Source: Catellatospora citrea
GTDB lineage: Bacteria > Actinomycetota > Actinomycetes > Mycobacteriales > Micromonosporaceae
Direction: 5' to 3'
NCBI RefSeq assembly: GCF_003610235.1
Contig: NZ_RAPR01000001.1
Location: 6,572,001 to 6,636,000, forward strand
Length of the DNA: 64,000 nt
The translations under genes were made by a program, and so were the position numbers. Below are positions 44,576 through 52,756 of this stretch, one piece after another (within the stretch, counting starts at the first letter, position 1; each line of letters starts with the position of its first letter). Below the pieces are notes generated by a model, which saw only the letters and a program-made list of their open reading frames with translations, was not told the DNA's origin and searched no databases.

Positions 44576-47434
44576 GGCGAGGTACAGCTCCATGAAGCGG
44601 TCCGAGCGATACCAGGTCTGGCGGAACAGGATCTCGGCCTCGGCCCGGTGCCGGGCGGCACGGGGCAGGTCGCCCGTCGCGAGGTGGATCCGGCCGAGCT
44701 GGCGTTGCACGCAGGCCGGCCAGTAGTTGTCACTCACCCGGTGGGTGTGGCGCGCCGCCTGGTCGACGTCGGTGCGCGCCAGGTCGACGCGGCGCACCCG
44801 CAGGTACGCCTCGGACCGGCACAGCAGCAGTTCGATGAGGTAGCGCACATCGTCGAGCTTCTCGGCGACCTCCATCGCCCGGTGGTAGATGCGCAGCGCG
44901 GACCGCAGGTCGCCCAGCTGGCTCTGCAGCACCGCCAGCGGGGCGAGCGCGCTGAGCTGCAGGAACAGCGCGCGGTTGCCGGTGTGGTTGATCCGCAGGC
45001 TCTCCCGCACGCACGCGATGCCCTCGGCGAAGCGCCGTTCGGAGCAGTGCACCTCGGACATGTTGTTGAGGACTATCTGCTGCAGGTCCCGGTTGCCGAG
45101 CCGGCGCAGCGCGTCCAGGCTGAGCTGGTAGTAGTGCAGTGCCTCCGCCCCGTTGCCCATGAAGTTGGCGCGGCTGCCCAGACCGTTGCAGATGGTGGCG
45201 ATCCCGTCGAGGTCGCCGACCCGCTGCCACAGCTCCAGGGCACGGGTCAGCACGACGTGCGCCTCGTCGAAGCGGCCCGAGCGGGCCAGGTGCTGCCCCA
45301 GGCTGCTGCTGGCGATCGCCTCCGAGGCGTGGTCGTCCGGCGGCCGCAGCCGCAGCGCCGTGTCCGCCAGCCGCGGCACGGAGCTGCCGTGGCGGCGCGA
45401 GAGGTAGGGGTTGCCCACCCTGATCAGCTGTGCCGGATAGCGGCGCCCGTCGTCGCCGGCCTCGTCGGCCTGCTCGGCGGCGACGATCGCGCCGGGCAGC
45501 TCAGCGTCCAGCCAGGCCTCGGCCTGCTCGGCCGTCGCGAACGTGAGCGGCGGCTCGCCGGGCGGCGCGTGCAGCGCCGGATGCAGCGGCCGCTGGTAGC
45601 CCATCAGCACACCGACCGCGCGTCGCGTCGTGTTCGCGTAATACACCAGCAGCCGCCGCAGCGCCGCGCTGCGATCGTCCGACCCGTCCAGCGCCGCGGA
45701 CTGCTCGGCGGCGTACAGGCGCAGCAGGTCGTGCAGCCGGAAGCGGCCCGACTCGACCTCGACGAGCCGCGCCTCGACGAGCCGGTCCAGCGCGGACGCG
45801 GCGACCGGCGCGGGGGCGTCCAGCAGTGCGCCCAGGGCCGCGACGCTGAGCTCCGGCACCCGGGCCAGCCCGGCCATCCGGAACGCGCGGGCCGCCACCG
45901 GGTCGAGCACGCGATAGCTGGCCTGGAAGCAGGAGCGCACGGCCATGTCGTCGCTGTGCAGCTCGTCGAGCCGGTTGCGTTCGTCGACGAGCCGTTCCAC
46001 CAGGTCGGCCGCCGACCAGTCAGGCCGGGCCGCGAGCCGCGCCGCGGCGATGCGCAGCGCGAGCGGCAGCCGCCCGCACAGCCCCGCCAGGGCCAGCGCA
46101 CTCGCCCCGTCGGCGCGCAGGGCGGGTCCGGCGATGCGGTCGAGCAGTTCCGCGGCGGCGTCCTCCGGCAGCACGTCCAGGGCGAGCATGGCCACCCCGT
46201 CGAGCGCGGTCAGGGCCCTGCGGCTGGTCACCAGCACCAGGCTGTCGCCGACACCTGGCAGCAGCGGCCGGACCTGTGCCGCGTCCACCGCGTTGTCCAG
46301 CAGGATCAGTACCCGCCGCTCGGCGAGCAGCGTGCGGTACAGCGCCGCCACGTCGGCGGGCTCCTGCGGCAGACGGCCGTACGGCACGCCCAGCGCCCGC
46401 ACGAATCGGCCGAGCACGTCGACCGGGTCCAGCGGGGTGAGCCGGGGGTTGGAGCCCTGCAGGTCCAGGTAGAGCTGACCGTCGGGATAGCGGTCGCGCA
46501 ACCGGTGGGCGAGCCGGATGGCGAGGGCGGACTTGCCGACGCCACCGGGACCGTGCACGTTGCGCACCACCGCGGTGCCCTCGTGCAGTCGGGCCAGCTC
46601 GCGCTGGCGTCCGACCAGGACCGGCACGTCGGGGGGCAGCTGCCGGGGCGTGATCGCGTGGGCCGGTGCGGGGGGCGCCAGCGACGGGTCGCGGCGCAGC
46701 ACCGCGCGTTGAACCTCGCGCAGCTGCGGGCCCGGTTCGAGGCCGAGCCCTTCGGCGAGCGCATCGCGTGCCTGCTGGTAGACGGTGAGCGCGGCGGCGG
46801 TGTCGCCTACGGCGTAGAGCACGCGCATGAGCTGCTCGTACGCACGTTCGCGGGTGGGGTGGGCGGCGATGTGCTCGCGCAGCGGCGCCACCAGCGCGAT
46901 GCCCTCGCCGCTGCCCAGGCGCGCCTCGAAGAGGTCCTCGGTGTGGGCGGTGCGCAGCTCGTCGAGGGCGGTGGCACGGGCGGCCAGGACCGGGCCGACC
47001 GGGATGCCGTCGAGCGCCGCCCCGCGCCAGCACGACAGGGCCTGGTCCAGTTGCCGGGCGGCCTCCTGGTGCCGGCCGGCCGTCAGCGCGGCGACACCTG
47101 CCTCGGCGTGGGACTCCCAGACCTCGAGGTCGCATTCGCCGGGAGCGACCTGCAACCGGTAACCGCCGGGGGTGGTGACCAGACGCTCGGGGTCGATGCC
47201 GGTGGCGGCCAGGGCGCGGCGCAGCGCGAGGGCGTACGAGCGGAGGTTGGCCACGGCGGAGCGGGGCGGGTCGTCGCCCCACAGCTCGTCGACCAGCCGG
47301 TCGAGGCTGACCACGCGGTCGGCGTCGAGCAGCAGCACCGCCAGCATGCACCGGATCTTGGGTACGGAGAGGCCGGTCACACGGTCTGCGCTGCCGAGGG
47401 CGAGTGGCCCCAGCAGGCGGAACACGATCGGCAC
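44543..47434 (-). CDS. AfsR/SARP-family regulator (BTAD + NB-ARC + TPR)
   Basis: 963 residues. An N-terminal winged-helix DNA-binding domain (FRLLGPLALGSADRVTGLSVPKIRCMLAVLLLDADRVVS, RLVDELWGDDPPRSAVANLRSYALALRRAL) and the BTAD domain (CDLEVWESHAEAGVAALTAG to VLYAVGDTAAALTVYQQARD) are followed by an NB-ARC ATPase (Walker A GPGGVGKSALAIRLA, about residue 296) and C-terminal TPRs (SLGQHLARSGRFDEAHVVL and similar). This is the AfsR layout of regulators that turn on secondary metabolism and differentiation. GTG 47434 follows GGGGGAG. The MacAB-like exporter lies just upstream on the same strand. Confidence 0.93.
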   Translation of the reverse strand: MPIVFRLLGPLALGSADRVTGLSVPKIRCMLAVLLLDADRVVSLDRLVDELWGDDPPRSAVANLRSYALALRRALAATGIDPERLVTTPGGYRLQVAPGECDLEVWESHAEAGVAALTAGRHQEAARQLDQALSCWRGAALDGIPVGPVLAARATALDELRTAHTEDLFEARLGSGEGIALVAPLREHIAAHPTRERAYEQLMRVLYAVGDTAAALTVYQQARDALAEGLGLEPGPQLREVQRAVLRRDPSLAPPAPAHAITPRQLPPDVPVLVGRQRELARLHEGTAVVRNVHGPGGVGKSALAIRLAHRLRDRYPDGQLYLDLQGSNPRLTPLDPVDVLGRFVRALGVPYGRLPQEPADVAALYRTLLAERRVLILLDNAVDAAQVRPLLPGVGDSLVLVTSRRALTALDGVAMLALDVLPEDAAAELLDRIAGPALRADGASALALAGLCGRLPLALRIAAARLAARPDWSAADLVERLVDERNRLDELHSDDMAVRSCFQASYRVLDPVAARAFRMAGLARVPELSVAALGALLDAPAPVAASALDRLVEARLVEVESGRFRLHDLLRLYAAEQSAALDGSDDRSAALRRLLVYYANTTRRAVGVLMGYQRPLHPALHAPPGEPPLTFATAEQAEAWLDAELPGAIVAAEQADEAGDDGRRYPAQLIRVGNPYLSRRHGSSVPRLADTALRLRPPDDHASEAIASSSLGQHLARSGRFDEAHVVLTRALELWQRVGDLDGIATICNGLGSRANFMGNGAEALHYYQLSLDALRRLGNRDLQQIVLNNMSEVHCSERRFAEGIACVRESLRINHTGNRALFLQLSALAPLAVLQSQLGDLRSALRIYHRAMEVAEKLDDVRYLIELLLCRSEAYLRVRRVDLARTDVDQAARHTHRVSDNYWPACVQRQLGRIHLATGDLPRAARHRAEAEILFRQTWYRSDRFMELYLAGDDPALPHPP

Positions 47435-47510
47435 GTTGACTCCCCCGCTGGCGTGGTGGGTGTGGCGTACAGATTACGAATCCCCGTTCGGAGATTCACT
47501 CACGTTCCCG

Positions 47511-48695
47511 TCACTCGGTACGCAGCGCCACGACCGGGTCGAGCCGGCCGGCCCGCTGCGCGGGCACCACGCCGAACACGATGCCGACAGCGCAGCTGAC
47601 GCCGAACGCCAGCGCGATCGACCACCAGGTCAGCGCCGCGGGCACCGGGCTCAGCGCGGCCGTGGCCAGCGACGCGCCGACGCCGAAGGCGATGCCGAGC
47701 AGGCCGCCGATGGTGGTCAGCAGCACCGCCTCCAGCAGGAACTGCAGGCCGATGTCGCGCGGTCGCGCGCCCAGCGCCATGCGCAGCCCGATCTCGCGGG
47801 TGCGTTCGCGCACCGAGACCAGCATGATGTTGGACACGCCGACCCCGCCGACCAGCAGCGAGATGCCGGCGATCGCGGCCAGCACGGCGGTCAGCACGCC
47901 CAGGATGTCGCCGAGCACGCCGAGGATCTGCTCCTGCGTGACGGCGCTGAACTCCTCGTCGGGGTGACGGCGGTGCAGCTCGGCGACGATGTCGCGGCCC
48001 AGCCGGTCGATGGTCTGCGCGTCGGGCGCCTTGACCGCGAACGCGTCCACCCGCTTGGTCGCCAGCAGCCGCTGCGCCGTGGACAGCGGGATGTGCACCT
48101 CGTTGTCGCGGTCCACGCCGAGGCTCTGTCCCAGCGGGGCGAACACCCCGATCACCCGGAAGCGCACCCCGGCGATGGTGACCTGCTGCCCGACCGGGTC
48201 GCGTTCGCCGAACAGGTTCCTGGCGACGGAACTGCCGAGCACCGCGACCCGGCGTCCGGTCTCCACGTCGGTGCGGGTCAGGTACGCGCCGCTGCGCACG
48301 TCGCGCAGGAACACCTTCGGCGTCGTCTCCAGCACGCCGAGCAGGCTGGTGAACACCTGCTCGTTGCCGGCGCGCACGTTCTCGCCGGAGGTCAGCGACA
48401 CGGCGACCCGGTCGCGGTCGCCGGCGATGCGGATGATCGCGTCCAGATCGGACTGGTCGAGCCGCGAGACGGCCGGGGCGGCATTGAGGCTGACCTGCCC
48501 GGGCACGACCAGCAGCAGGTTCGAGCCCAGCCCTTCGACCTGGGCCTGCACCTCGTTCTTGGTGCCGGTGCCCAGGGCCACCAGGATCACCACCGCGCCG
48601 ACGCCGATCACCATGCCGAGCATGGTCAGGCCGCTGCGCATCCGGTTGGCCCGCAGCGCGTCCAGCGCCACCCGCCACGCTTCGGCCAGCCTCAT
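47511..48695 (-). CDS. ABC transporter permease, MacB/FtsX-like
   Basis: 394 residues. The FtsX layout is clear: N-terminal span (SGLTMLGMVIGVGAVVILVAL), a large extracytoplasmic MacB-PCD-type domain (about 45-260), then three C-terminal spans (LTAVLAAIAGISLLVGGVGVSNIM, LLEAVLLTTIGGLLGIAFG, WWSIALAFGVSCAVGIVFG) with the VRERTREIGLRMALGARPRDI coupling loop. It overlaps the ATPase gene (ATGA) and belongs to a three-gene efflux operon. Confidence 0.93.
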   Translation of the reverse strand: MRLAEAWRVALDALRANRMRSGLTMLGMVIGVGAVVILVALGTGTKNEVQAQVEGLGSNLLLVVPGQVSLNAAPAVSRLDQSDLDAIIRIAGDRDRVAVSLTSGENVRAGNEQVFTSLLGVLETTPKVFLRDVRSGAYLTRTDVETGRRVAVLGSSVARNLFGERDPVGQQVTIAGVRFRVIGVFAPLGQSLGVDRDNEVHIPLSTAQRLLATKRVDAFAVKAPDAQTIDRLGRDIVAELHRRHPDEEFSAVTQEQILGVLGDILGVLTAVLAAIAGISLLVGGVGVSNIMLVSVRERTREIGLRMALGARPRDIGLQFLLEAVLLTTIGGLLGIAFGVGASLATAALSPVPAALTWWSIALAFGVSCAVGIVFGVVPAQRAGRLDPVVALRTE

Positions 48696-49489
48696 CGCCC
48701 GGCCTCCCCGGCGTCGGTGTGCGTGCCGTCGCCGCCCGCGTGCCCGGCATCGTCGAACTGTGCACCGTCCGGCGCTTCGCCGCAGGCGGGTCGGTCGGCT
48801 GCGGCGGTGTCGGAGACGATGCGGCCGTCGCGCATGGTGATCTGGCGGCGGGCCCGCGCGGCGACCTCCCGGTCGTGGGTCACCAGCACCACCGCGACGC
48901 CCTCGGCGGTGTTGAGCTGCTCCAGCAGTTCCAGCACGGCCGCGCCGGTGGCCTGGTCGAGGTTGCCGGTCGGTTCGTCGGCCAGCAGCACGACGGGCTC
49001 GGTGACCAGTGCCCGTGCGATGGCCACGCGCTGCTGCTCGCCGCCGGAGAGCTGGTTGGGCCGGTGCCCGACGCGGTGGCCCAGCCCGACCCGTTCCAGC
49101 ATCTGCCCGGCCCGTTCCCGGCGTTCGCGCGCGCCCATCCCGCGGTAGACCAGTGGCAGCGCCACGTTGTCCAGCGCGCTGGTGCGCGACAGCAGGTGGA
49201 ACGACTGGAAGACGAAACCGATGGTGGCGTTGCGCAGGTGCGCCATCTCGGCCGTGGTCAGCCCGGCCACGTCGCGTCCGCCGATGCGCAGCCTGCCCGA
49301 CGTCGGCTGGTCCAGGCCGCCGAGCAGGTGCATCAGCGTGGACTTGCCCGAGCCTGACGGCCCGACGAGAGCCACGTGTTCGCCGTGCCCGATGGACAGG
49401 CTCACCCCGCGCAGCGCCGGCACGCTCACCCCGTCCAGGGCGTACGTGCGGGCCACGTCGATCGCCTCGATCGCGGCTTCGGAGGTCAC
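48692..49489 (-). CDS. ABC transporter ATP-binding protein, MacB/LolD-like
   Basis: 265 residues. Walker A GPSGSGKST, signature LSGGEQQR, Walker B VVLLADEPTG and the H-loop (VVLVTHDRE) are present. RDVAGLTTAEMAHLRNATIGFVFQSFHLL is typical of the MacB/LolD branch. Extended acidic C-terminus of about 40 residues, low complexity. It overlaps the adaptor gene upstream (49486-49489) and the permease gene downstream. Confidence 0.93.
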   Translation of the reverse strand: MTSEAAIEAIDVARTYALDGVSVPALRGVSLSIGHGEHVALVGPSGSGKSTLMHLLGGLDQPTSGRLRIGGRDVAGLTTAEMAHLRNATIGFVFQSFHLLSRTSALDNVALPLVYRGMGARERRERAGQMLERVGLGHRVGHRPNQLSGGEQQRVAIARALVTEPVVLLADEPTGNLDQATGAAVLELLEQLNTAEGVAVVLVTHDREVAARARRQITMRDGRIVSDTAAADRPACGEAPDGAQFDDAGHAGGDGTHTDAGEAGR

Positions 49490-50823
49490 GGCAGGGTCGC
49501 CCCCTCGGTGACGCGGTCCACGCCGCGCACCACGATCCGCTCGCCCTCGCGCAGCCCGTCGGTGATCTGCAGGGTGTCCATCCCGGACGCGCCGACCACG
49601 ACGGTGCGCCGCTGCGCCTTGCCGTCGGCGCCGCGCACCCAGACGCTGTCGCGGCCGTCGCCGGTGAACACGGCCGCGGCGGGCACCGCGATCGTGTCGG
49701 CGGCCTCGCGCACCTTCAGCCTGGCCACCGCGCTCATGCCGGGCCGCGGCGTCGGCGCGCCCGACGGCGTCTCCAGCGTCAGGTGCACCCGGTAGGCCAC
49801 CGCGCCGCGGCTGTTCGGGGTCGGCAGCACGTCGACCGCGCCGACCCGGGCCGGATACCGCACGCCGGGCGCGGCGTCGAGCTCCACCTCGGCGGTGATT
49901 CCGGTGCGCACCAGCAGGATGTCGGTCTCGTCGACGTCGGCGACGATGCCGAGCACGCTCGTGTCGACGACGGTGACGATCGCGGTGCCGGCGCTGACCG
50001 GTGCGCCCACGGCCGGGGCCGAGGCCACCCCGGCGGGTGCCGCGACCGGACCCGTCACCCCGGCGGGCGCGCCGGTGCCCATTCCGCCGAGCAGGCTGCT
50101 CAGATCCGGGCCGGCCGCGGCGGACGAGGTGCCGCCCAGCTGCACCACCCCGGCGATGGGGGCGCGCAGGGTCAGCGCGTCCACGCTCGCCTTCGCCAGG
50201 TCGTACGCCTGCTGGGCCTGCAGTCGTTGCGCCGAACCCAGCGCCTGCATCGCCGAGCCGAGTGACGCCACGCCGCGCTGCACCGCGGCGGCGGCCGCGG
50301 CCACCCCGGCCGACGCCTGCCGGTAGCCGGCCTCGGCGGCGGTGACGTGGGCGAGCAGCGCGTCCCTGGTCGGCGGGTCGGCGACCTGGTCGGCGGCGGC
50401 ACGGGCGTGGTCGAACGCCTCGCGGGCCGACGCGTCCAGCTTGCGCCGCGCGGCCGACAGGTCGACCCGCACGGTGCCGCCGCCGGAGCGCTTCGACGCG
50501 TCCAGGGCCTGCTTGGCCTGGCGAAGCCGGGTGCGGGTGGCGGGGGAGTCGATCACGGCCAGCAGTTGACCTTTGGCGACCTGCTGGCCCGGCGTGACGG
50601 CGAGCCTGGCCAGGGTGCCCTCGGCGGGCGCGGTCACGGTCGCGGCGGCGCGGGCGGTGACCGAGGCGGGGGCGTCGACGACCTCGCTGACGGTGGACCG
50701 GCCGACCTCGGCCACGGTCACGTCGGCGGTGTCCTCGCAGGACGCCGCGGTCAGCGAGGTCAGCAGGAGCACCGTGCCGAGGGCGAGCGCGGGTCGTGCG
50801 GTGCTGCGAAGGGGGGTGCGCAC
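49486..50823 (-). CDS. HlyD/MacA-like efflux adaptor protein
   Basis: About 445 residues. An N-terminal signal with a lipobox-like LTAASC puts it outside the membrane. The biotinyl-lipoyl-like part (VTAPAEGTLARLAVTPGQQVAKGQLLAVID), a long Ala-rich hairpin (RQAKQALDASKRSGG to AQQAYDLAKASVDALTLRAPIAGVV) and beta-barrel (TAIVTVVDTSVLGIVADVDE) match MacA/HlyD adaptors. Gram-positive homologues work with MacB-like permeases without an outer-membrane channel. GTG 50823 is favoured because the signal peptide starts there; GTG 50883 would give a longer polar head. Confidence 0.88.
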   Translation of the reverse strand: MRTPLRSTARPALALGTVLLLTSLTAASCEDTADVTVAEVGRSTVSEVVDAPASVTARAAATVTAPAEGTLARLAVTPGQQVAKGQLLAVIDSPATRTRLRQAKQALDASKRSGGGTVRVDLSAARRKLDASAREAFDHARAAADQVADPPTRDALLAHVTAAEAGYRQASAGVAAAAAAVQRGVASLGSAMQALGSAQRLQAQQAYDLAKASVDALTLRAPIAGVVQLGGTSSAAAGPDLSSLLGGMGTGAPAGVTGPVAAPAGVASAPAVGAPVSAGTAIVTVVDTSVLGIVADVDETDILLVRTGITAEVELDAAPGVRYPARVGAVDVLPTPNSRGAVAYRVHLTLETPSGAPTPRPGMSAVARLKVREAADTIAVPAAAVFTGDGRDSVWVRGADGKAQRRTVVVGASGMDTLQITDGLREGERIVVRGVDRVTEGATLP

Positions 50824-50915
50824 CTGCGGGAGCTTATCCAGGATGGTCAACCCGTGGCCATCCGGGCGCTGCCGTGACGTCACCCGGTGTGGCAGTCTCT
50901 TCGCGGAGGTGCGCG

Positions 50916-52037
50916 ATGGCGACAGAGGAAACGACGCAGGACGAGGCCGCGCAGACGGCCCCGGCGCAGCGGCGCCCGGAGGTGGACCCGAGCACGCCGG
51001 ACGCGCAGGCGGCCCGCCGCAACCGGCACGTGTTCGTCGTCGGTTTCCTCGGCGGGCTCGGCCTGATGTGCGCGATCGTGCTCACCTGGGCGGTGCGCGA
51101 GACGCTGTCGGTGCTGCTGCTGATGCTCGCCGCGCTGTTCCTGGCGATCGGCCTGCACCCGGCCGTGGCCTGGCTGCAGCGGCGCGGGCTGCCGCGCGGC
51201 CTCGCGGTCACCATCGTCGCGCTGGCCGTGGTGCTGGTCGCCTGCGGCGGCCTGGGCGCGCTGGCGCCACCGCTGATCACGCAGACCGGTGAACTGATCG
51301 AGAACCTGCCCGCCTACCTGGACGAGCTCAACCGCAACCCGCAGGTGGCCGACTTCAACCAGCGGTTCGACGTGATCGACCGGCTGAAGGACGCCGCCAC
51401 CAACGAGAACATCACCAAGGCCCTCGGCGGGGCGCTGGGCGGCGTGCAGGCCGTGTTCGGCGTCATCTTCAACGTGCTCACCGTGTTCATCCTCACCATC
51501 TACTTCCTGGCCGCGTGGACCCGGCTCAAGGAGGGCTTCTACAAGCTGTTCCCGGCCTCGCGCCGGGACACCGCCCGCGAGATCGGCGACGAGATCTTCG
51601 AGAAGATCGGCGCCTACCTGCTCGGCTCGCTGGGCATCGCGTTCGTCGCCGGGGTGAGCACCTTCGTGTTCCTGCTGATCGTCGGGGTGTCGTACGCGTT
51701 CGCGCTGGCCATGGTGGTCGCGGTGTGCGACCTGATCCCGCAGATCGGCGCGACGCTGGGCGCGGTCGTGGTGGTCATCGCCGGGTTCGCGCACTCGCCG
51801 ACGGCCGGCATCGCCTGCGTCGTCTTCTTCATCCTGTACCAGCAGCTGGAGAACTGGGTCATCGCGCCGCGGGTGCTGCGGCGCTCGGTCGACGTGTCCG
51901 ACCTGGCCGTGATCCTGTCCGCGCTGATCGGCGCGGTCCTGCTGGGCGCGCTCGGCGCGCTGATCGCGATCCCGGTGGTCGCGGGCGTGCAGCTGACCAT
52001 GCGGAAGATCGCGATGCCGCACCTGGACCGTATCTGA
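50916..52037 (+). CDS. AI-2E (PerM-like) family membrane protein
   Basis: About 373 residues with seven to eight spans of the AI-2E transporter family: VLLLMLAALFLAIGLHPAVAWL, VTIVALAVVLVACGGLGAL, TQTGELIENLPAYLDEL, VFILTIYFLAAW, YLLGSLGIAFVAGVSTFVFLL, DLIPQIGATLGAVVVVIAGF, QQLENWVIAPRVLRRSVDVSDL. The IPxIGxxxGxxxxxx signature and the NxxxxPxxxGRS-like region are visible. Members export signalling or other small molecules, or Na+. GGAGG is before the ATG. Divergent from the efflux operon, 92 bases apart. Confidence 0.9.
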   Translation: MATEETTQDEAAQTAPAQRRPEVDPSTPDAQAARRNRHVFVVGFLGGLGLMCAIVLTWAVRETLSVLLLMLAALFLAIGLHPAVAWLQRRGLPRGLAVTIVALAVVLVACGGLGALAPPLITQTGELIENLPAYLDELNRNPQVADFNQRFDVIDRLKDAATNENITKALGGALGGVQAVFGVIFNVLTVFILTIYFLAAWTRLKEGFYKLFPASRRDTAREIGDEIFEKIGAYLLGSLGIAFVAGVSTFVFLLIVGVSYAFALAMVVAVCDLIPQIGATLGAVVVVIAGFAHSPTAGIACVVFFILYQQLENWVIAPRVLRRSVDVSDLAVILSALIGAVLLGALGALIAIPVVAGVQLTMRKIAMPHLDRI

Positions 52038-52092
52038 GGGCACCGGCAGCGGGGACGGAAGGCCGACACACCACCACCTCCATGTATGCGGT

Positions 52093-52659
52093 ATGACTGT
52101 CGGCATGCAACCCGACGGCAACCTCCCCTCCGCCGTGTCCACAGTCGACGGTGCCGATCCGCTGGCCAAGCTGATCGAATCGGCGCGCGGCTGGCACGGC
52201 GTACAACTCGGCGTGCTCGGCTTCATCGGCTTCTGCGGCGTGCTGAAGATGGGCGCGGAAGCGCCCGGCCCCGACTGGCTGCAGTGGCTGGCCACCGGCG
52301 GCTCGGTCGGCGCGTTCGCCACGGCGCTGTGGTCGATCGTCATGGTCGGCAAGGTGGCCTGGCCGACGGGCGACCCCGCCGCGCCCGCCGACCCGGCCGA
52401 GATGAGCGGTCAGCTGCGCTCCGGCATCCGCACCACCATCGTATCGGTGGCGCTGATGGCGTTCGCGGGCCTGTCCGCCTGGTGGCCCACCGAGCAGGCG
52501 CCGTCGGTCGAGGTCAGCCTCGGCAACGGCGGCAAGGCCTGCGGCCAGGTCGCCGAGGGCGCCCCCGCGGGCGCGATGTGGCTCAACACCGCCGCCGGCG
52601 AGACCCTGGAAGTCCACCTCACCACGGTCGCCAACGTCCGCCCCGTCGCCTCCTGCTGA
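52093..52659 (+). CDS. Hypothetical membrane protein
   Basis: 188 residues. Polar N-terminus, then three hydrophobic segments (GVQLGVLGFIGFCGVL, ATGGSVGAFATALWSIVMVG, IVSVALMAFAGLSAWW) and an extracytoplasmic C-terminal domain of about 60 residues starting TEQAPSVEVSLGNGGKACG with two cysteines (KACGQ, VASC) that could pair. Family not recognised. Ends ahead of a convergent hairpin (52680-52742). ATG 52093 or 52105. Confidence 0.7.
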   Translation: MTVGMQPDGNLPSAVSTVDGADPLAKLIESARGWHGVQLGVLGFIGFCGVLKMGAEAPGPDWLQWLATGGSVGAFATALWSIVMVGKVAWPTGDPAAPADPAEMSGQLRSGIRTTIVSVALMAFAGLSAWWPTEQAPSVEVSLGNGGKACGQVAEGAPAGAMWLNTAAGETLEVHLTTVANVRPVASC

Positions 52660-52679
52660 CCCCCGTCCCCGGATCTTCG

Positions 52680-52742
52680 CGCAACTCTTGAAGACTCGTG
52701 CCTTCGCCCAGCGGCTGAGGGCGCGAGTCTTTAGGAGTTGCG
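52680..52742. repeat. Inverted repeat with G-U-preserving mismatches (convergent gap)
   Basis: GCAACTCTTGAAGACTCG (52681-52698) pairs with the right arm ending at 52741; over the 22-base arms 19 positions match and all three differences would be G-U pairs in RNA. Loop of 17 bases. It fills the 97-base gap between convergent genes ending 52659 (+) and 52757 (-). Confidence 0.75.
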
Positions 52743-52756
52743 GCAAGCGGGTGGGG

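Noticed and set aside
44462..47599. A 1045-codon plus-strand frame opposite the SARP gene
   Set aside because: It is the mirror frame of the SARP coding sequence (Gln/Val/Arg-rich, no motifs), while the minus-strand frame holds BTAD, NB-ARC and TPR domains.
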